Of a DNA stretch of 64,000 nucleotides, positions 33,356 through 42,995 are shown in pieces. The position numbers and the translations under genes were made by a program. The DNA lies in contig NZ_SLWU01000014.1 in the NCBI RefSeq assembly GCF_004345675.1, positions 1 through 64,000 on the forward strand, given 5' to 3'. Each line of letters begins with the position of its first letter. Positions within the stretch are counted from its first letter, which is position 1. This DNA is from Caldanaerobacter subterraneus (lineage in GTDB: Bacteria; Bacillota; Thermoanaerobacteria; Thermoanaerobacterales; Thermoanaerobacteraceae). Below the pieces are notes generated by a model, which was not told the DNA's origin, did no database searches, and worked only from the letters and a program-made list of their open reading frames with translations.

Positions 33356-35398
33356 ATGGAAAAGATGGGCGTTTTAGAAGGTAGAAAGGAATTAGTGGTT
33401 GCATTGGCAGGGAACCCAAATTCAGGTAAAACAAGCTTGTTTAATGAGCTTACAGGATCAAGACAGCACGTGGGGAACTGGCCAGGAGTTACTGTTGAGA
33501 AAAAAGAAGGAAGGCTTAAATTTGAAGGTATAGATTTTAAGGTAGTAGACCTTCCTGGCACTTACAGTTTGGGGGCTTACACGGAAGATGAAGTGATTGC
33601 CAGGAATTTTATAATATACGATAAGCCAGATGTTGTGATTAATGTGGTAGATGCCACTAATCTGGAGAGAAACTTGTACCTTACAATGCAGCTTTTGGAG
33701 ATGAATGCAAACCTGGTTATAGCTTTAAACATGTCGGATGAGGCAAAGGCTAAGGGCATTGAGATTGATAAAGATAAGCTGTCGCAGATTTTGAAAGTGC
33801 CAGTTGTAATGACAGTGGCCACTAAAGGGGAAGGTGTAAAAGAGTTACTGGAGAACGTACTAAAAGCGGTAGAATTTAAAGGAGAAAGATATCGCATAGA
33901 TTATGGGAAGGAATTGGAAGAGGGCATTTCTGAGCTTGAAAGTTTGATTAAGGAAGATGAAGAGCTTTCAAAGAAGTTTTTTCCTAGGTGGCTGGCTATT
34001 AAATTCATAGAAAACGATGAGAACATAATGAAAGAGTTTTCATCCAAAACGGCATTGATGGAGAAAGTCAAGTTGATCCAAAAGAAGTTAGAAGGGATTT
34101 TTGGAGAAGATGCAGAGGTTGTCGTCGCTGATAAAAGATATGGGGTCATTTCTGGTATAGTAAAGGAATGTGTAAAAAAGAGGAGTACTCCTGAAGAGAG
34201 GTACACCTTATCTGACAGAATAGATAGGATTGTGACGAATAAATACCTCGGCATTCCAATATTTCTTGTAGCTATGTGGGCGGTTTTTGAATTCACTTTT
34301 GCTTTGGGCAATCCCCTATCAGACTGGATAGAAATGTTTTTTGACTGGCTGGGTGAAGTTACAGCCTCCTGGCTTTTGTCAATCGCTGCACCGGACATTT
34401 TAATTTCCTTTATAAGAGATGGAATAATTGCAGGAGTTGGTTCTGTACTGGTATTTATACCACCGATTTTCCTCTTATTCTTTGCAATTTCTGTGTTAGA
34501 AGATAGCGGCTACATGGCGAGAGCCGCTTATGTTATGGATAGATTTATGACTGCTTTGGGACTTCATGGCAAATCTTTTATACCTATGCTGATTGGTTTT
34601 GGCTGCAATGTGCCCGGCATAATGGCTACTAGAACTTTGGAAAACAAGGAGGATAGATTGGTTACTATTCTGGTAAATCCTTTAATGTCTTGTGCTGCCA
34701 GGCTTCCAGTTTATGTGCTTTTCGCAGGAGCTTTCTTTGCAGAGAATCAAGGGCTTGTGGTGTTTTCTATATACCTTTTGGGGATAGTGCTGGCAGTTAT
34801 AATGGCTAAAATATTTAAAAAATTTCTTTTCAAAGGCAAGACAGCTCCTTTTGTGATGGAGCTTCCTCCTTACAGAGTGCCTACTCTAAAGGGCTTGCTT
34901 ATTCACATGTGGGAGAGAGGAAGTTTATTTGTGAGAAAAGCTGGCACCATAATTTTGGGAGTAGTTGTGCTGGTATGGATTTTATCTAGCCTTCCCGCGG
35001 GAGTGGAATATGCCAGCGCTGAGAGCTATATTGGTAGATTGGGAAGCGCTGTAGCGCCCATTTTAAAGCCGGCTGGATTTGGTACTTGGGAAGCGGCTTC
35101 AGCCTTGATATTCGGCATTTTAGCGAAGGAAACGGTAGTTGGTACTCTTGGAGTGGTGTACGGTGCAGAGGGAGATGCTTTGTTTGAGGCTATAAGGCAG
35201 CATTTTACGCCTCTGTCTGCCTATGCCTTTATGGTTATGACTCTTATATACATCCCCTGTGTGGCTACAATTGCCGCTATAAGAAGAGAGACAAATTCAT
35301 GGAAATGGACTTTCTTTGCAATAGGATACACTCTGGTTCTCGGATGGCTAATGGCGGTTTTGGTATATCAGGGAGGGCGAATTCTAGGGCTTGGGTAA
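33356..35398 (+). CDS. feoB: Ferrous iron transporter FeoB (1)
   Basis: 680 residues. N-terminal G-protein domain: G1 GNPNSGKTS (near 20), G3 DLPGTYSL (near 64), G4 NMSDE; helical spacer to about 270; then the C-terminal Gate/Core membrane domain with [40 protein letters not shown] and a second gate motif further on. Imports Fe2+ across the inner membrane. Third gene of a Fur-controlled operon. Full length. Confidence 0.94.
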   Translation: MEKMGVLEGRKELVVALAGNPNSGKTSLFNELTGSRQHVGNWPGVTVEKKEGRLKFEGIDFKVVDLPGTYSLGAYTEDEVIARNFIIYDKPDVVINVVDATNLERNLYLTMQLLEMNANLVIALNMSDEAKAKGIEIDKDKLSQILKVPVVMTVATKGEGVKELLENVLKAVEFKGERYRIDYGKELEEGISELESLIKEDEELSKKFFPRWLAIKFIENDENIMKEFSSKTALMEKVKLIQKKLEGIFGEDAEVVVADKRYGVISGIVKECVKKRSTPEERYTLSDRIDRIVTNKYLGIPIFLVAMWAVFEFTFALGNPLSDWIEMFFDWLGEVTASWLLSIAAPDILISFIRDGIIAGVGSVLVFIPPIFLLFFAISVLEDSGYMARAAYVMDRFMTALGLHGKSFIPMLIGFGCNVPGIMATRTLENKEDRLVTILVNPLMSCAARLPVYVLFAGAFFAENQGLVVFSIYLLGIVLAVIMAKIFKKFLFKGKTAPFVMELPPYRVPTLKGLLIHMWERGSLFVRKAGTIILGVVVLVWILSSLPAGVEYASAESYIGRLGSAVAPILKPAGFGTWEAASALIFGILAKETVVGTLGVVYGAEGDALFEAIRQHFTPLSAYAFMVMTLIYIPCVATIAAIRRETNSWKWTFFAIGYTLVLGWLMAVLVYQGGRILGLG

Positions 35399-35433
35399 AA
35401 ATTTTGTAAAATAAAAGGAAAAAGGTGTTTACC

Positions 35434-35573
35434 GTGGAATATATTATATTAGTGGGAGCAGGAGTTTTTCGGCCGCTATGATTTGGATTGGGATGAGGAG
35501 ACAGTTTGAGAAAGGCGGTAAGTGTCATCGTTGTCCTTTTAAAAGGGAGTGTAAAATGACTTGTAAAAATTAA
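35434..35573 (+). pseudogene. FeoB-associated Cys-rich small protein, frameshifted
   Basis: From GTG 35434 the frame encodes VEYIILVGAGVF, a single hydrophobic start, then stops at a TGA. In the next frame it continues AAMIWIGMRRQFEKGGKCHRC and ends with CPFKRECKMTCKN. The joined product of about 46 residues matches FeoB-associated Cys-rich membrane proteins. The break falls in a TTTTT run near 35465, so one missing T explains it. Pseudogene, slippage site or sequencing error. Confidence 0.65.
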
Positions 35574-35591
35574 GTTCAGGGGGGAGAGGCA

Positions 35592-36167
35592 ATGGAATGG
35601 CTTAAAGTGTTGAAAGAGGATATTTTGAGATTTTTAAAGGAAAAAGAAGGCAATAAGTCTTCATTGGAAGAAATAGCAATAGAGAGTAAAGTAGCTAAAG
35701 AAGACGTAATTGAAGCAGTGAGAAGTTTAGAAAAAGATAATTTTGTCAACTTTGAAAAGCAAGAGGTCTCTCTCACAGAAGACGGGAAAAAAGAGGCTGA
35801 AGGTATATATGAAAAACACAATCTCGTAGAAAGTGTGTACGGGCATCAAATTGCTCATGCTTTGGAGCATTACGCCATGAAGGATATGAAAAAAGCTTTT
35901 GAGTCTGCCTCTTCCCCTAAAAAATTAAAAGATTTTAAAGAGCAACAAATAGGGTTTGTTGTGCGCCTTTCTATAGATAACCCCATGGTATTGTCAAGGA
36001 TTATAGGGTTAGGCTTTGCACCTGGAAGCTATTTTAAGATTGTCAAGAAAAGAGATGACTTTTTAGTGATAGAATCCCATGGTAGGCTTGTGGTTTTAGG
36101 AAGAGAAATTGGAGATGATATAGAGGGGGTAGAAGCTTTTGAGGATGCTTCTGGTAGGACAGCCTAA
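35592..36167 (+). CDS. DtxR/FeoA-type metal-responsive regulator
   Basis: 191 residues: N-terminal winged helix (about 1-70, EEIAIESKVAKEDVIEAVRSLEKDNFV), a metal-binding/dimerisation helix region with YGHQIAHALEHYAM (near 80-93), and a C-terminal FeoA/SH3-like domain (about 120-185). DtxR-like regulators of this layout control iron or manganese genes. The 3' end overlaps the second feoB by about 20 bases, so it is translationally tied to the transporter it probably regulates or modulates. Confidence 0.78.
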   Translation: MEWLKVLKEDILRFLKEKEGNKSSLEEIAIESKVAKEDVIEAVRSLEKDNFVNFEKQEVSLTEDGKKEAEGIYEKHNLVESVYGHQIAHALEHYAMKDMKKAFESASSPKKLKDFKEQQIGFVVRLSIDNPMVLSRIIGLGFAPGSYFKIVKKRDDFLVIESHGRLVVLGREIGDDIEGVEAFEDASGRTA

Positions 36168-38019
36168 TGTAGGGAAATCGCTCTTTTTGAACACTCTAAC
36201 AGGAGCAAAGGTTATAGTGTCTAATTACCCTGGTACAACTGTAGATGTTACAGAAGGTAGAACAAAAGTTGGAGATGAATCATGGGAATTTGTAGATACC
36301 CCCGGCATTTACAGCCTTACCCCTTCCAGTGAAGAAGAAAAAGTTACATATAGGATAGTATTAGAAGGAAATTATGATTTTGTGATACACATTTTAGATG
36401 CACTTGCTTTAGAGAGAAATCTCATAATTTCCCTCCAATTGGCAGAATTAGGAGTTCCTTTCATGATAGCGGTTAATTTTTATGAGGAAGCGCTGAAAAA
36501 GGGGATGAAAATTGACTTAAGGGCTTTGGAGGAATTATTGGGCGTTCCTGTTGTGGTGATAAATCCTTTTAAAAAGGAGATTGAAAAATTAAAAAATGCT
36601 TTTAAATCAGTAAAAAAGTCTAACTACTCTATTCAGTACGATGACCACATAGAAGAGATGATAGAAATAATAGAAAGAGAAATTGATTATGAGGGAAAGT
36701 TTTCTAAAAGAGGCATTGCTGTAAAAATATTAGAAGAAGGGGACATGGTATGTAGACTGTTAAACTTGAATAAGTTTGAAAATTTAAAGGAAAGATATAG
36801 GGGAGTTCATCCAAATGTGACAAAAGACATAGTTATAACAAGGGCAGGATATGCCTTTTATATTTCTCAAAAGATTTTAACCTATAAAGAAGAAAGGGCA
36901 AATAAATTAAATTTACTTGATAACTTTATACTTAACAATCCAATAGGTAGTGCAGTTTTTAGCTTAAGTGTCCTTTCCCTTATATTTTTAGGGCTTTTCT
37001 ACATTGGCGGATGGTTTCAGGACGCTTTAGGAAATTTATTTGAAGGATATATTGAAAGCTTAAGCGCATATCTTTCGGCTTACCATCCTCTTCTTGACGT
37101 TTTGGTGACAAATGCTTTCATAGGCCTTGCTGCAGGTATAAGTATAGCTGTACCTTATGTGGGGATATTCTATATTTTTCTTACATTCATGGAAGATACT
37201 GGTCTTTTATCCCGCTTTATAATCGCATTAAATGGCTTGATGTCAAGGCTTAACCTCCCTGCGAAGGCTATCATTCCTTTGATGCTGGGTTTTGGTTGCA
37301 GTGTGCCTGCCATAAAATCTACAAGGATTCTCAGTAATTTCAAGGACAGGTTTAAGGTGGCAATACTCTATTCAGTTGTCCCGTGTTCTTCACGAAATGC
37401 CATACTCTTTGGAGTGGTCGGGCATTACGCAGGAATAGGGTATCTTATATTAACTTATTTTACGTTACTCGTTGTTTTTATAATCACTTCAAAGATTTTA
37501 GGAATAGTCGTTTCAAAGGAAAGACTGCCTCTTGTAGAAGAAATGCCTCCATATCGCATGCCTGTTGTTAGAAATTTACTGGTTAAAGCATGGGTTAGGA
37601 TGGAAGACTTTGTAAAAGTGGTTATTCCTCTTTTGGTAGCTGGAGGAATTTTGTACGGCATGTTAGACTATTATGACCTTACTGCTTTTATAGTTAAACC
37701 CTTTAGGTTTTTGACAGTAAGCTGGCTTGGACTTCCTGCAAATACCGTAATACCGCTTCTTTATGGCTTTTTACAAAAAGACCTTGTGATTGCAATGCTG
37801 GCAAATGCCATGGGGACTTATGACTTTGGGACGGTCTTGTCAAAATTTCAAATATTTACTTTTGGGCTTGCATCTTCAGCACAGATTCCTTGTATAATAG
37901 CCTTTGGCATGTTTATAAAAGAATTTGGCTTTAAAAGGGCTTTGATTGTTACGTTTTCTGCTTTTATATACGGCATGTTAATCGCTGGTCTTATTTATAG
38001 ATTAATTGCATTGATATAA
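36145..38019 (+). CDS. feoB: FeoB-like ferrous iron transporter (2)
   Basis: About 624 residues from ATG 36145 (TTG 36139 possible), overlapping the regulator gene. G1 GQPNVGKSLF at the very N-terminus, G3 DTPGIYSLTP, G4 replaced by the weaker NFYEEALKKG instead of N-x-x-D; then membrane Gate domains with GFGCSVPAIKSTRILSNFKDRFKVAILYSVVPCSSRNAI. Lower similarity and the altered G4 motif suggest a FeoB subfamily with different nucleotide specificity or metal. Paired with its own DtxR/FeoA protein. Confidence 0.85.
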   Translation: MLLVGQPNVGKSLFLNTLTGAKVIVSNYPGTTVDVTEGRTKVGDESWEFVDTPGIYSLTPSSEEEKVTYRIVLEGNYDFVIHILDALALERNLIISLQLAELGVPFMIAVNFYEEALKKGMKIDLRALEELLGVPVVVINPFKKEIEKLKNAFKSVKKSNYSIQYDDHIEEMIEIIEREIDYEGKFSKRGIAVKILEEGDMVCRLLNLNKFENLKERYRGVHPNVTKDIVITRAGYAFYISQKILTYKEERANKLNLLDNFILNNPIGSAVFSLSVLSLIFLGLFYIGGWFQDALGNLFEGYIESLSAYLSAYHPLLDVLVTNAFIGLAAGISIAVPYVGIFYIFLTFMEDTGLLSRFIIALNGLMSRLNLPAKAIIPLMLGFGCSVPAIKSTRILSNFKDRFKVAILYSVVPCSSRNAILFGVVGHYAGIGYLILTYFTLLVVFIITSKILGIVVSKERLPLVEEMPPYRMPVVRNLLVKAWVRMEDFVKVVIPLLVAGGILYGMLDYYDLTAFIVKPFRFLTVSWLGLPANTVIPLLYGFLQKDLVIAMLANAMGTYDFGTVLSKFQIFTFGLASSAQIPCIIAFGMFIKEFGFKRALIVTFSAFIYGMLIAGLIYRLIALI

Positions 38020-38042
38020 AAATAAAAGGAGGGCTACTATTT

Positions 38043-39074
38043 ATGAGAATATATTTTGAAAGGGATTGGATGAAAGAGCTTCTTTTTGAAGGGTGGGTGT
38101 ACGAAAAACCTCTGTTGGTAAGCGGACCTGGAGGCTCAGGGAAGCCTTTAATAGGAAATTTCTTTGCTGATGAGTGGCTTAAAAAAGGCGGGAATGTGAT
38201 ATTTATGACTGCTAGCACATCAATTGAAACACACAAGAGAATGATGAAGCATTTGGGATGTGAGTTAGAAAAATATGAGGAGGAAGAGAGGGTATTCTAC
38301 ATTGAACTTGCACCACAGATAGAGGATATAGAGGAAGTTTCTGAAAATTCAATAAGAGCAAATTATGTCAAACCAGAAGTTTGGGACAAAGCGTTGGATT
38401 TTGCAGGAGATAAGGTCAAAAAGGGAAGCGATTTAGGCACACTTGTTACAAGTGCCTCTCTTAATTTACTGTTTTTTTCAAAGACCTATGGAGAAAAGAT
38501 GTATGAGAAGTTAAAGTTTTTAGTTAAAGGTGAAGATAAAAATTACTTTTACGTTCTTACTTTAAATAGCGATGCTTACAAGGATTGGGCAAAAGCACTG
38601 GAGGATTCTTCATATAACCTTATGGTAAGCGGTATGAGTGAGAATATGAAGCTTACATTAAAAGTGATTAAGATGCACGAGGTTAAATACAAGGATGAAG
38701 AGATTATACTGCCTTTGACACCGGATATAATCATGGAAATTAAAAAAGAGGCTGAAGGCGGGAGGACAAACCTGATACCTGCTATTAGAAAGTTGTAGAA
38801 AAATCTAACCTCTTTTGTGGCAGTAAATTCTGATATGTTTCAGGAATTTAATGAAAGGCTAAAAGAGGTTTCTGACAATATACTGGAGTTTTTCAAAAAA
38901 GGCGAAGGCATTTGGATAAAGGTAAGGAAATTTAAAGGAGAGTACGATAATGAAGAGAAGGAGTTTAAATTTGCCAAAGAGCTTTTTACAACTACAAAAA
39001 AAGAGGTAGCAGAAAGGACCTCAAAAATGATATGGGCAAAAAGAGAGGGACATAAACTTAGTTATTTCTTTTAA
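38043..39074 (+). pseudogene. KaiC/RecA-like ATPase with altered P-loop, in-frame TAG
   Basis: Two frames, 38043-38798 and 38817-39074, are exactly in register and separated only by a TAG (38796-38798) and six sense codons, so they read as one protein of about 343 residues. GPGGSGKP (near 31-38) has proline where a Thr/Ser normally follows the P-loop Lys. The domain resembles short KaiC-like proteins (NVIFMTASTSIETHKRMMKHLG; late RTNLIPAIRKL). The second part is KNLTSFVAVNSDMFQEF... No ribosome site precedes 38817. The gene follows feoB2 by 23 bases. CAG to TAG would explain the break. Function unknown. Confidence 0.6.
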
Positions 39075-39133
39075 TTCTAACCTTTCTATAGTAAAATATA
39101 AAAAGGAAACCAATAAATATGGTGGTGAATATA

Positions 39134-39361
39134 ATGACTTTAAAGGAACGAGCTTACAAGATAATAGACAAAATCCCGGAAGACAAAATGGCAAAAGTTA
39201 TAGCCATTCTTGAAAACTTAAAAGAATTAATAGAAGAGGAATTGGACGAATTTGATATTCAACTTATAGAAGAAGCTAAACAAGTTCTTGCCAGCGAAAA
39301 TGAATATGTACCTTTTGAGGAGGTGCTTAAGGAGGCTGGAATTAATGGGGAAGAATTATAA
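39134..39361 (+). CDS. RelB/Phd-like antitoxin
   Basis: 75 residues from ATG 39134. MTLKERAYKIIDKIPEDKMAKVIAILENLKEL followed by an acidic helix and YVPFEEVLKEAGI is the pattern of small antitoxins partnered with RelE/ParE-type toxins. The 3' end overlaps the start of a truncated toxin frame. Without an intact toxin it is probably an orphan. Confidence 0.6.
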   Translation: MTLKERAYKIIDKIPEDKMAKVIAILENLKELIEEELDEFDIQLIEEAKQVLASENEYVPFEEVLKEAGINGEEL

Positions 39362-39428
39362 AATAGAATTCAGCAAAAAGGCTGCAAAGTTTTTTAAAAC
39401 CCAGCCTCTTCTTTTTTGTTTTTCTTAA
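39345..39428 (+). pseudogene. Truncated RelE-type toxin (N-terminal 27 codons)
   Basis: ATG 39345 (AAGGAGG upstream, overlapping the antitoxin end) encodes MGKNYKIEFSKKAAKFFKTQP, the typical RelE start, then LLFCFS and a stop. The catalytic C-terminal half is gone. GGCTG / CAGCC followed by a T-rich run inside the fragment (39379-39418) may act as a terminator. Confidence 0.6.
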
Positions 39429-39454
39429 TTTAGCTATTTTTATAAAAAGGCTTG

Positions 39455-39532
39455 CAGTTTGACCCTGTCTTGGTGGATGAGATAGATGATTTTCTGTGGG
39501 AGAAATGGAGAAAAATGTACGAAAGTTATTGA
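39455..39532 (+). other. Short unassigned coding remnant
   Basis: One frame reads LQFDPVLVDEIDDFLWEKWRKMYESY then TGA, without a start codon or ribosome site. It looks like the C-terminal end of a lost protein, perhaps part of the same deletion that truncated the toxin. Not recognised. Confidence 0.3.
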
Positions 39533-39573
39533 CATATGTCAATAAAAATTGTATATTTAAATTGAACATATGT
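39529..39573 (+). promoter_or_regulatory. Promoter with double ACATATGT operator (Fur-family gene)
   Basis: TTGACA (39529) and TATATT (39552), 17-base spacer. The -35 box is inside the perfect palindrome TTGACATATGTCAA (39529-39542). A second ACATATGT (39566-39573) lies downstream of the start site. This mirrors the promoter at 5544. Confidence 0.7.
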
Positions 39574-39592
39574 CTGAAATTTGGTGAGTTGT

Positions 39593-40069
39593 ATGGTGAA
39601 AAATCAAAAAAACCTTATGCCTCTTTTAGTTAAGGTTCTAAAAGGTAGGGGCTTGAAGGTTACGGAAAAGCGGCAGATCCTTTTGGATGTATTTTTAAAA
39701 AATCCGGATAAGCATTTTGATATTGATTCACTTTATGAAGAAGTAAGGAAAAGGTGGCCTCACTATGGAATTGCTACTCTATACAGGAACTTAAAAATTT
39801 TAGTAGAAAGCGATATTATCTCTGAAAATCTTATCGGAAACAAGAAATACTATGAGCTCAAGATGTTTAGCAAAAAAAGGATACACGCGCATTTAATCTG
39901 CAAATACTGCGGTAATATTGACGAGTATTATAGCCCAGAGCTTATAAAAACTGTAAAAGAGATAGAAAAAAAGTATGACTTTGATATTTACTATGGAGAA
40001 CTAAATTTTTATGGAATATGCAGCAATTGCAAAGCCAGGCTTTTAGCAAATTCAGAGGAAAAGTCTTAA
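39593..40069 (+). CDS. Fur-family transcriptional regulator
   Basis: 158 residues from ATG 39593 (GTG 39584 possible). N-terminal winged helix (GLKVTEKRQILLDVFLKNPDKHFDIDSLYEEVRKRWPHYGIATLYRNLKIL, about 20-75), metal-site histidines in HAHLICKYCG (near 103) and two CxxC pairs, CKYC and CSNC, for structural zinc. It could be Fur, Zur or PerR-like; residues do not decide. Palindromes over its own promoter suggest autoregulation. Confidence 0.88.
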   Translation: MVKNQKNLMPLLVKVLKGRGLKVTEKRQILLDVFLKNPDKHFDIDSLYEEVRKRWPHYGIATLYRNLKILVESDIISENLIGNKKYYELKMFSKKRIHAHLICKYCGNIDEYYSPELIKTVKEIEKKYDFDIYYGELNFYGICSNCKARLLANSEEKS

Positions 40070-40098
40070 AGTGCGGCGGGTTTCCGCGCTTTATTTTT
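40067..40098 (+). terminator. Terminator of the Fur-family gene
   Basis: AAAG-GCGG / CCGC-CTTT type stem after the stop codon, followed by ATTTTTTTA. Confidence 0.65.
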
Positions 40099-40101
40099 TT
40101 A

Positions 40102-40130
40102 TTGACTTGGATAGGTGACCATGATATACT
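40102..40130 (+). promoter_or_regulatory. nrdD promoter
   Basis: TTGACT (40102) and TATACT (40125), 17-base spacer. The 80-base leader that follows has no clear NrdR box. Confidence 0.6.
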
Positions 40131-40213
40131 AAATATTGAGGCATTAAATTAAGATACTACTATATTTTGTGTCATATTGAGAGTTTTTTAAACAAAAAAA
40201 TGGAGGGTTACGT

Positions 40214-42292
40214 ATGGAAATTGAGATGAAGGTGATTAAAAGAGACGGGCGAGAGGTGAAATTTGATAAGACAAAAATCTCAAATGCGATTTATAAGGCT
40301 TTTAAAGCTGTGGGAGAAGGGGAATACGAAGAGGCATTAGAAATCGCTGATGAAGTGACAAAGCACGTAGAACAGGTTTTTGAGGGGATAGCCAGTGTTG
40401 AGCAAATTCAGGATGTGGTGGAAGTATTTTTAATAAAAAGGGGATATGCTAAAGCTGCAAAAGCTTATATTCTTTACAGAAAACAACACCAAGATATAAG
40501 AGAGTTTAAAAAGATGGTCATGGATATTGAGAAAATGGTAGATGAGTACCTGGGAAAGCAGGATTGGAGAGTAAATGAGAATAGCAATATGAGCTATTCA
40601 CTGCAAGGGCTCAATAACCATATATCGAGCAGCATTACTGCTCACTACTGGCTGAATAAAATATACCCTCCAGAGGTGAGAGATGCGCATATAAGCGGGG
40701 ATTTACATATTCACGATTTGGGACTTTTATCTGTTTACTGCTGCGGCTGGGATTTAAGGGATTTGCTTTTGAACGGGTTTACAGGAGTGGAAGGAAAGGT
40801 TCAGAGCAAACCGCCAAAGCACTTCAGGTCAGCCCTTGGGCAGATTGTCAACTTTTTCTATACGCTTCAAGGAGAAGCAGCAGGGGCCCAGGCTTTTTCC
40901 AATTTTGATACATACCTTGCTCCCTTTGTTTACTATGACAATTTGTCTTACAGGGAAGTCAAACAGGCCATGCAGGAATTTATATTCAACCTGAATGTCC
41001 CAACAAGGGTGGGCTTTCAGACACCTTTTACGAATATAACCATGGATTTGGTTGTGCCCGAGATTATGGCAGATGAGCCTGTAATAATAGGTGGAAAGAT
41101 TATGGACAGGACCTACAAGGAATTTCAAAAAGAGATGGACATGATAAATATGGCTTTTGCAGAGGTGATGATGGAGGGGGACGCGAAAGGGAGGATATTC
41201 ACATTCCCCATACCCACTTATAACATAACTAAAAATTTTGACTGGGACAGCCCTGTTGTAAACAAAGTGATGGAGATGACAGCAAAATACGGCCTTCCTT
41301 ATTTCAGCAATTTTGTAAATAGCGACCTAGACCCAAATGATGTCAGGTCAATGTGCTGTAGACTTAGATTGGACAACAGGGAGTTGAGGAGAAGGGGAGG
41401 AGGGCTTTTTGGAGCAAATCCCTTGACAGGGTCAATAGGTGTTGTGACGATAAATATGCCCAGGATTGGATATCTGTCCAGGACGAAAGAGGAGTTTTTC
41501 CAGAGGTTAGAAAGACTTATGGACATTGCAAAGACCAGCCTTGAGATAAAGAGGGAAGTACTTGAGAAGATGACAGAAATGGGGCTTTATCCTTATTCCA
41601 AGTTTTACCTTAGAGATGTGAAAAAGAGGTTTGGGTATTACTGGCAGAACCATTTCAACACCATAGGGCTTATTGGTATGAATGAAGCCTTGCTCAATTT
41701 CATGGGAGTGAGCATTGCCACAGAAGAGGGGAGAAAATTTGCACTTGAGGTCTTAGACTTTATGAGGCATAAGTTAGAACAGTATCAACTGGAATCCAGT
41801 TTTATGTACAACCTGGAGGCAACTCCTGCAGAAGGAGCCTCTTACAGATTGGCCAAAAAAGATAAAGAGCTTTTTCCAGATATAATTACTGCAGGAGATG
41901 ATGTTCCGTACTATACCAATTCTACTCAACTGCCAGTGGATTTTACAGAGGATATATTTACTGCGCTTGATTTGCAAGAGGAATTGCAGACTAAGTACAC
42001 TGGAGGGACTGTATTTCACGGTTTTATAGGGGAAGCCATTAGCGATGTGGAAACTTGCAAGTCATTGGTAAGGAAAATCGCCTATAATTACAGGATTCCC
42101 TACTACACAATAACTCCTACTTTTTCCATATGCGAAGACCACGGGTACATTTCAGGCGAGCATTTTGAATGTCCCTACTGCGGTAGAGAATGTGAGGTTT
42201 ACAGCCGCGTAGTGGGATACTATAGGCCTATTAAAAACTGGAATGAAGGGAAGAGAAAAGAATTTGAGCAAAGGAAGGAATTTGTGGTATGA
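40214..42292 (+). CDS. nrdD: Anaerobic (class III) ribonucleoside-triphosphate reductase
   Basis: 692 residues. N-terminal ATP-cone (about 5-95, VIKRDGREVKFDKTKISNAIYKAF) for allosteric control; glycyl-radical reductase core with GDLHIHDLG, GLNNHISSSITAHYW and late zinc cysteines CEDHGYISGEHFECPYCGRECEVYSRVVGYYRP, whose RVVGY holds the radical glycine. Makes deoxynucleotides without oxygen. Its stop overlaps the nrdG start (ATGA). Confidence 0.94.
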   Translation: MEIEMKVIKRDGREVKFDKTKISNAIYKAFKAVGEGEYEEALEIADEVTKHVEQVFEGIASVEQIQDVVEVFLIKRGYAKAAKAYILYRKQHQDIREFKKMVMDIEKMVDEYLGKQDWRVNENSNMSYSLQGLNNHISSSITAHYWLNKIYPPEVRDAHISGDLHIHDLGLLSVYCCGWDLRDLLLNGFTGVEGKVQSKPPKHFRSALGQIVNFFYTLQGEAAGAQAFSNFDTYLAPFVYYDNLSYREVKQAMQEFIFNLNVPTRVGFQTPFTNITMDLVVPEIMADEPVIIGGKIMDRTYKEFQKEMDMINMAFAEVMMEGDAKGRIFTFPIPTYNITKNFDWDSPVVNKVMEMTAKYGLPYFSNFVNSDLDPNDVRSMCCRLRLDNRELRRRGGGLFGANPLTGSIGVVTINMPRIGYLSRTKEEFFQRLERLMDIAKTSLEIKREVLEKMTEMGLYPYSKFYLRDVKKRFGYYWQNHFNTIGLIGMNEALLNFMGVSIATEEGRKFALEVLDFMRHKLEQYQLESSFMYNLEATPAEGASYRLAKKDKELFPDIITAGDDVPYYTNSTQLPVDFTEDIFTALDLQEELQTKYTGGTVFHGFIGEAISDVETCKSLVRKIAYNYRIPYYTITPTFSICEDHGYISGEHFECPYCGRECEVYSRVVGYYRPIKNWNEGKRKEFEQRKEFVV

Positions 42293-42975
42293 TGTACGAT
42301 TTTTTGCCGGTTTCTTTTGTAGATTTTCCTGGGAAAATTGCAGCCACTGTGTTTGTGAGTGGCTGCAATTTTAAATGTCCATACTGCCATAACTCTTATT
42401 TGATACAAATGAGAGAAGGAATAAAAAGTGAAAAAGAGTTTTTTGATTACCTTAAAAAGAGGGCAAATTTGATAGAGGGGGTATGCATAACAGGAGGAGA
42501 GCCTACACTTTGGAAAGGGCTTAAAGATTTTATAAAAAATATAAAGGACTTAAATTTTGAAGTTAAACTTGACACCAATGGTTCAAGACCTCAAGTGTTG
42601 GAAAGTTTGCTTGAAGAAGGATTACTGGATTATATAGCGATGGATATAAAAGCGCCAATAGAAAAGTATGATATGTTTTTAAAAAATGAAAAGGACATAG
42701 AAAATATTAAAAAAAGTGTAGAGTTAATAAAAGACTCGGATATAAATTATGAGTTTAGGACAACTGTAAATGATAAATTGCTTACTCTTGAGGACTTCAC
42801 TTTTATTGCAGATTGGATTTCTCCTGTAAAAAGATATGTTTTACAGAGGTATAAATATGCTGAAGGAGTACTTGATAAAAATTTAAGCGGAACAGGTAAT
42901 TGTGATATTGATTTTTTGTTAAAAGTAAAAGAGATTGTATCTCAAAAAATAAAAGAAGTGTTAATTAGAGAATAA
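42289..42975 (+). CDS. nrdG: Anaerobic RNR activating radical SAM protein
   Basis: 228 residues. Radical SAM motif GCNFKCPYCHNSYL (near 24-37), i.e. CxxxCxxC, then GVCITGGEPTLW (the GGE motif). It uses S-adenosylmethionine and a [4Fe-4S] cluster to install the glycyl radical on NrdD. Translationally coupled to nrdD by the ATGA overlap. Confidence 0.92.
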   Translation: MMYDFLPVSFVDFPGKIAATVFVSGCNFKCPYCHNSYLIQMREGIKSEKEFFDYLKKRANLIEGVCITGGEPTLWKGLKDFIKNIKDLNFEVKLDTNGSRPQVLESLLEEGLLDYIAMDIKAPIEKYDMFLKNEKDIENIKKSVELIKDSDINYEFRTTVNDKLLTLEDFTFIADWISPVKRYVLQRYKYAEGVLDKNLSGTGNCDIDFLLKVKEIVSQKIKEVLIRE

Positions 42976-42995
42976 GAGTGACAATTTAATTTGTA

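Noticed and set aside
40125-40213. NrdR boxes before nrdD
   Set aside because: Only loose resemblance to the paired consensus; spacing and symmetry are not convincing.
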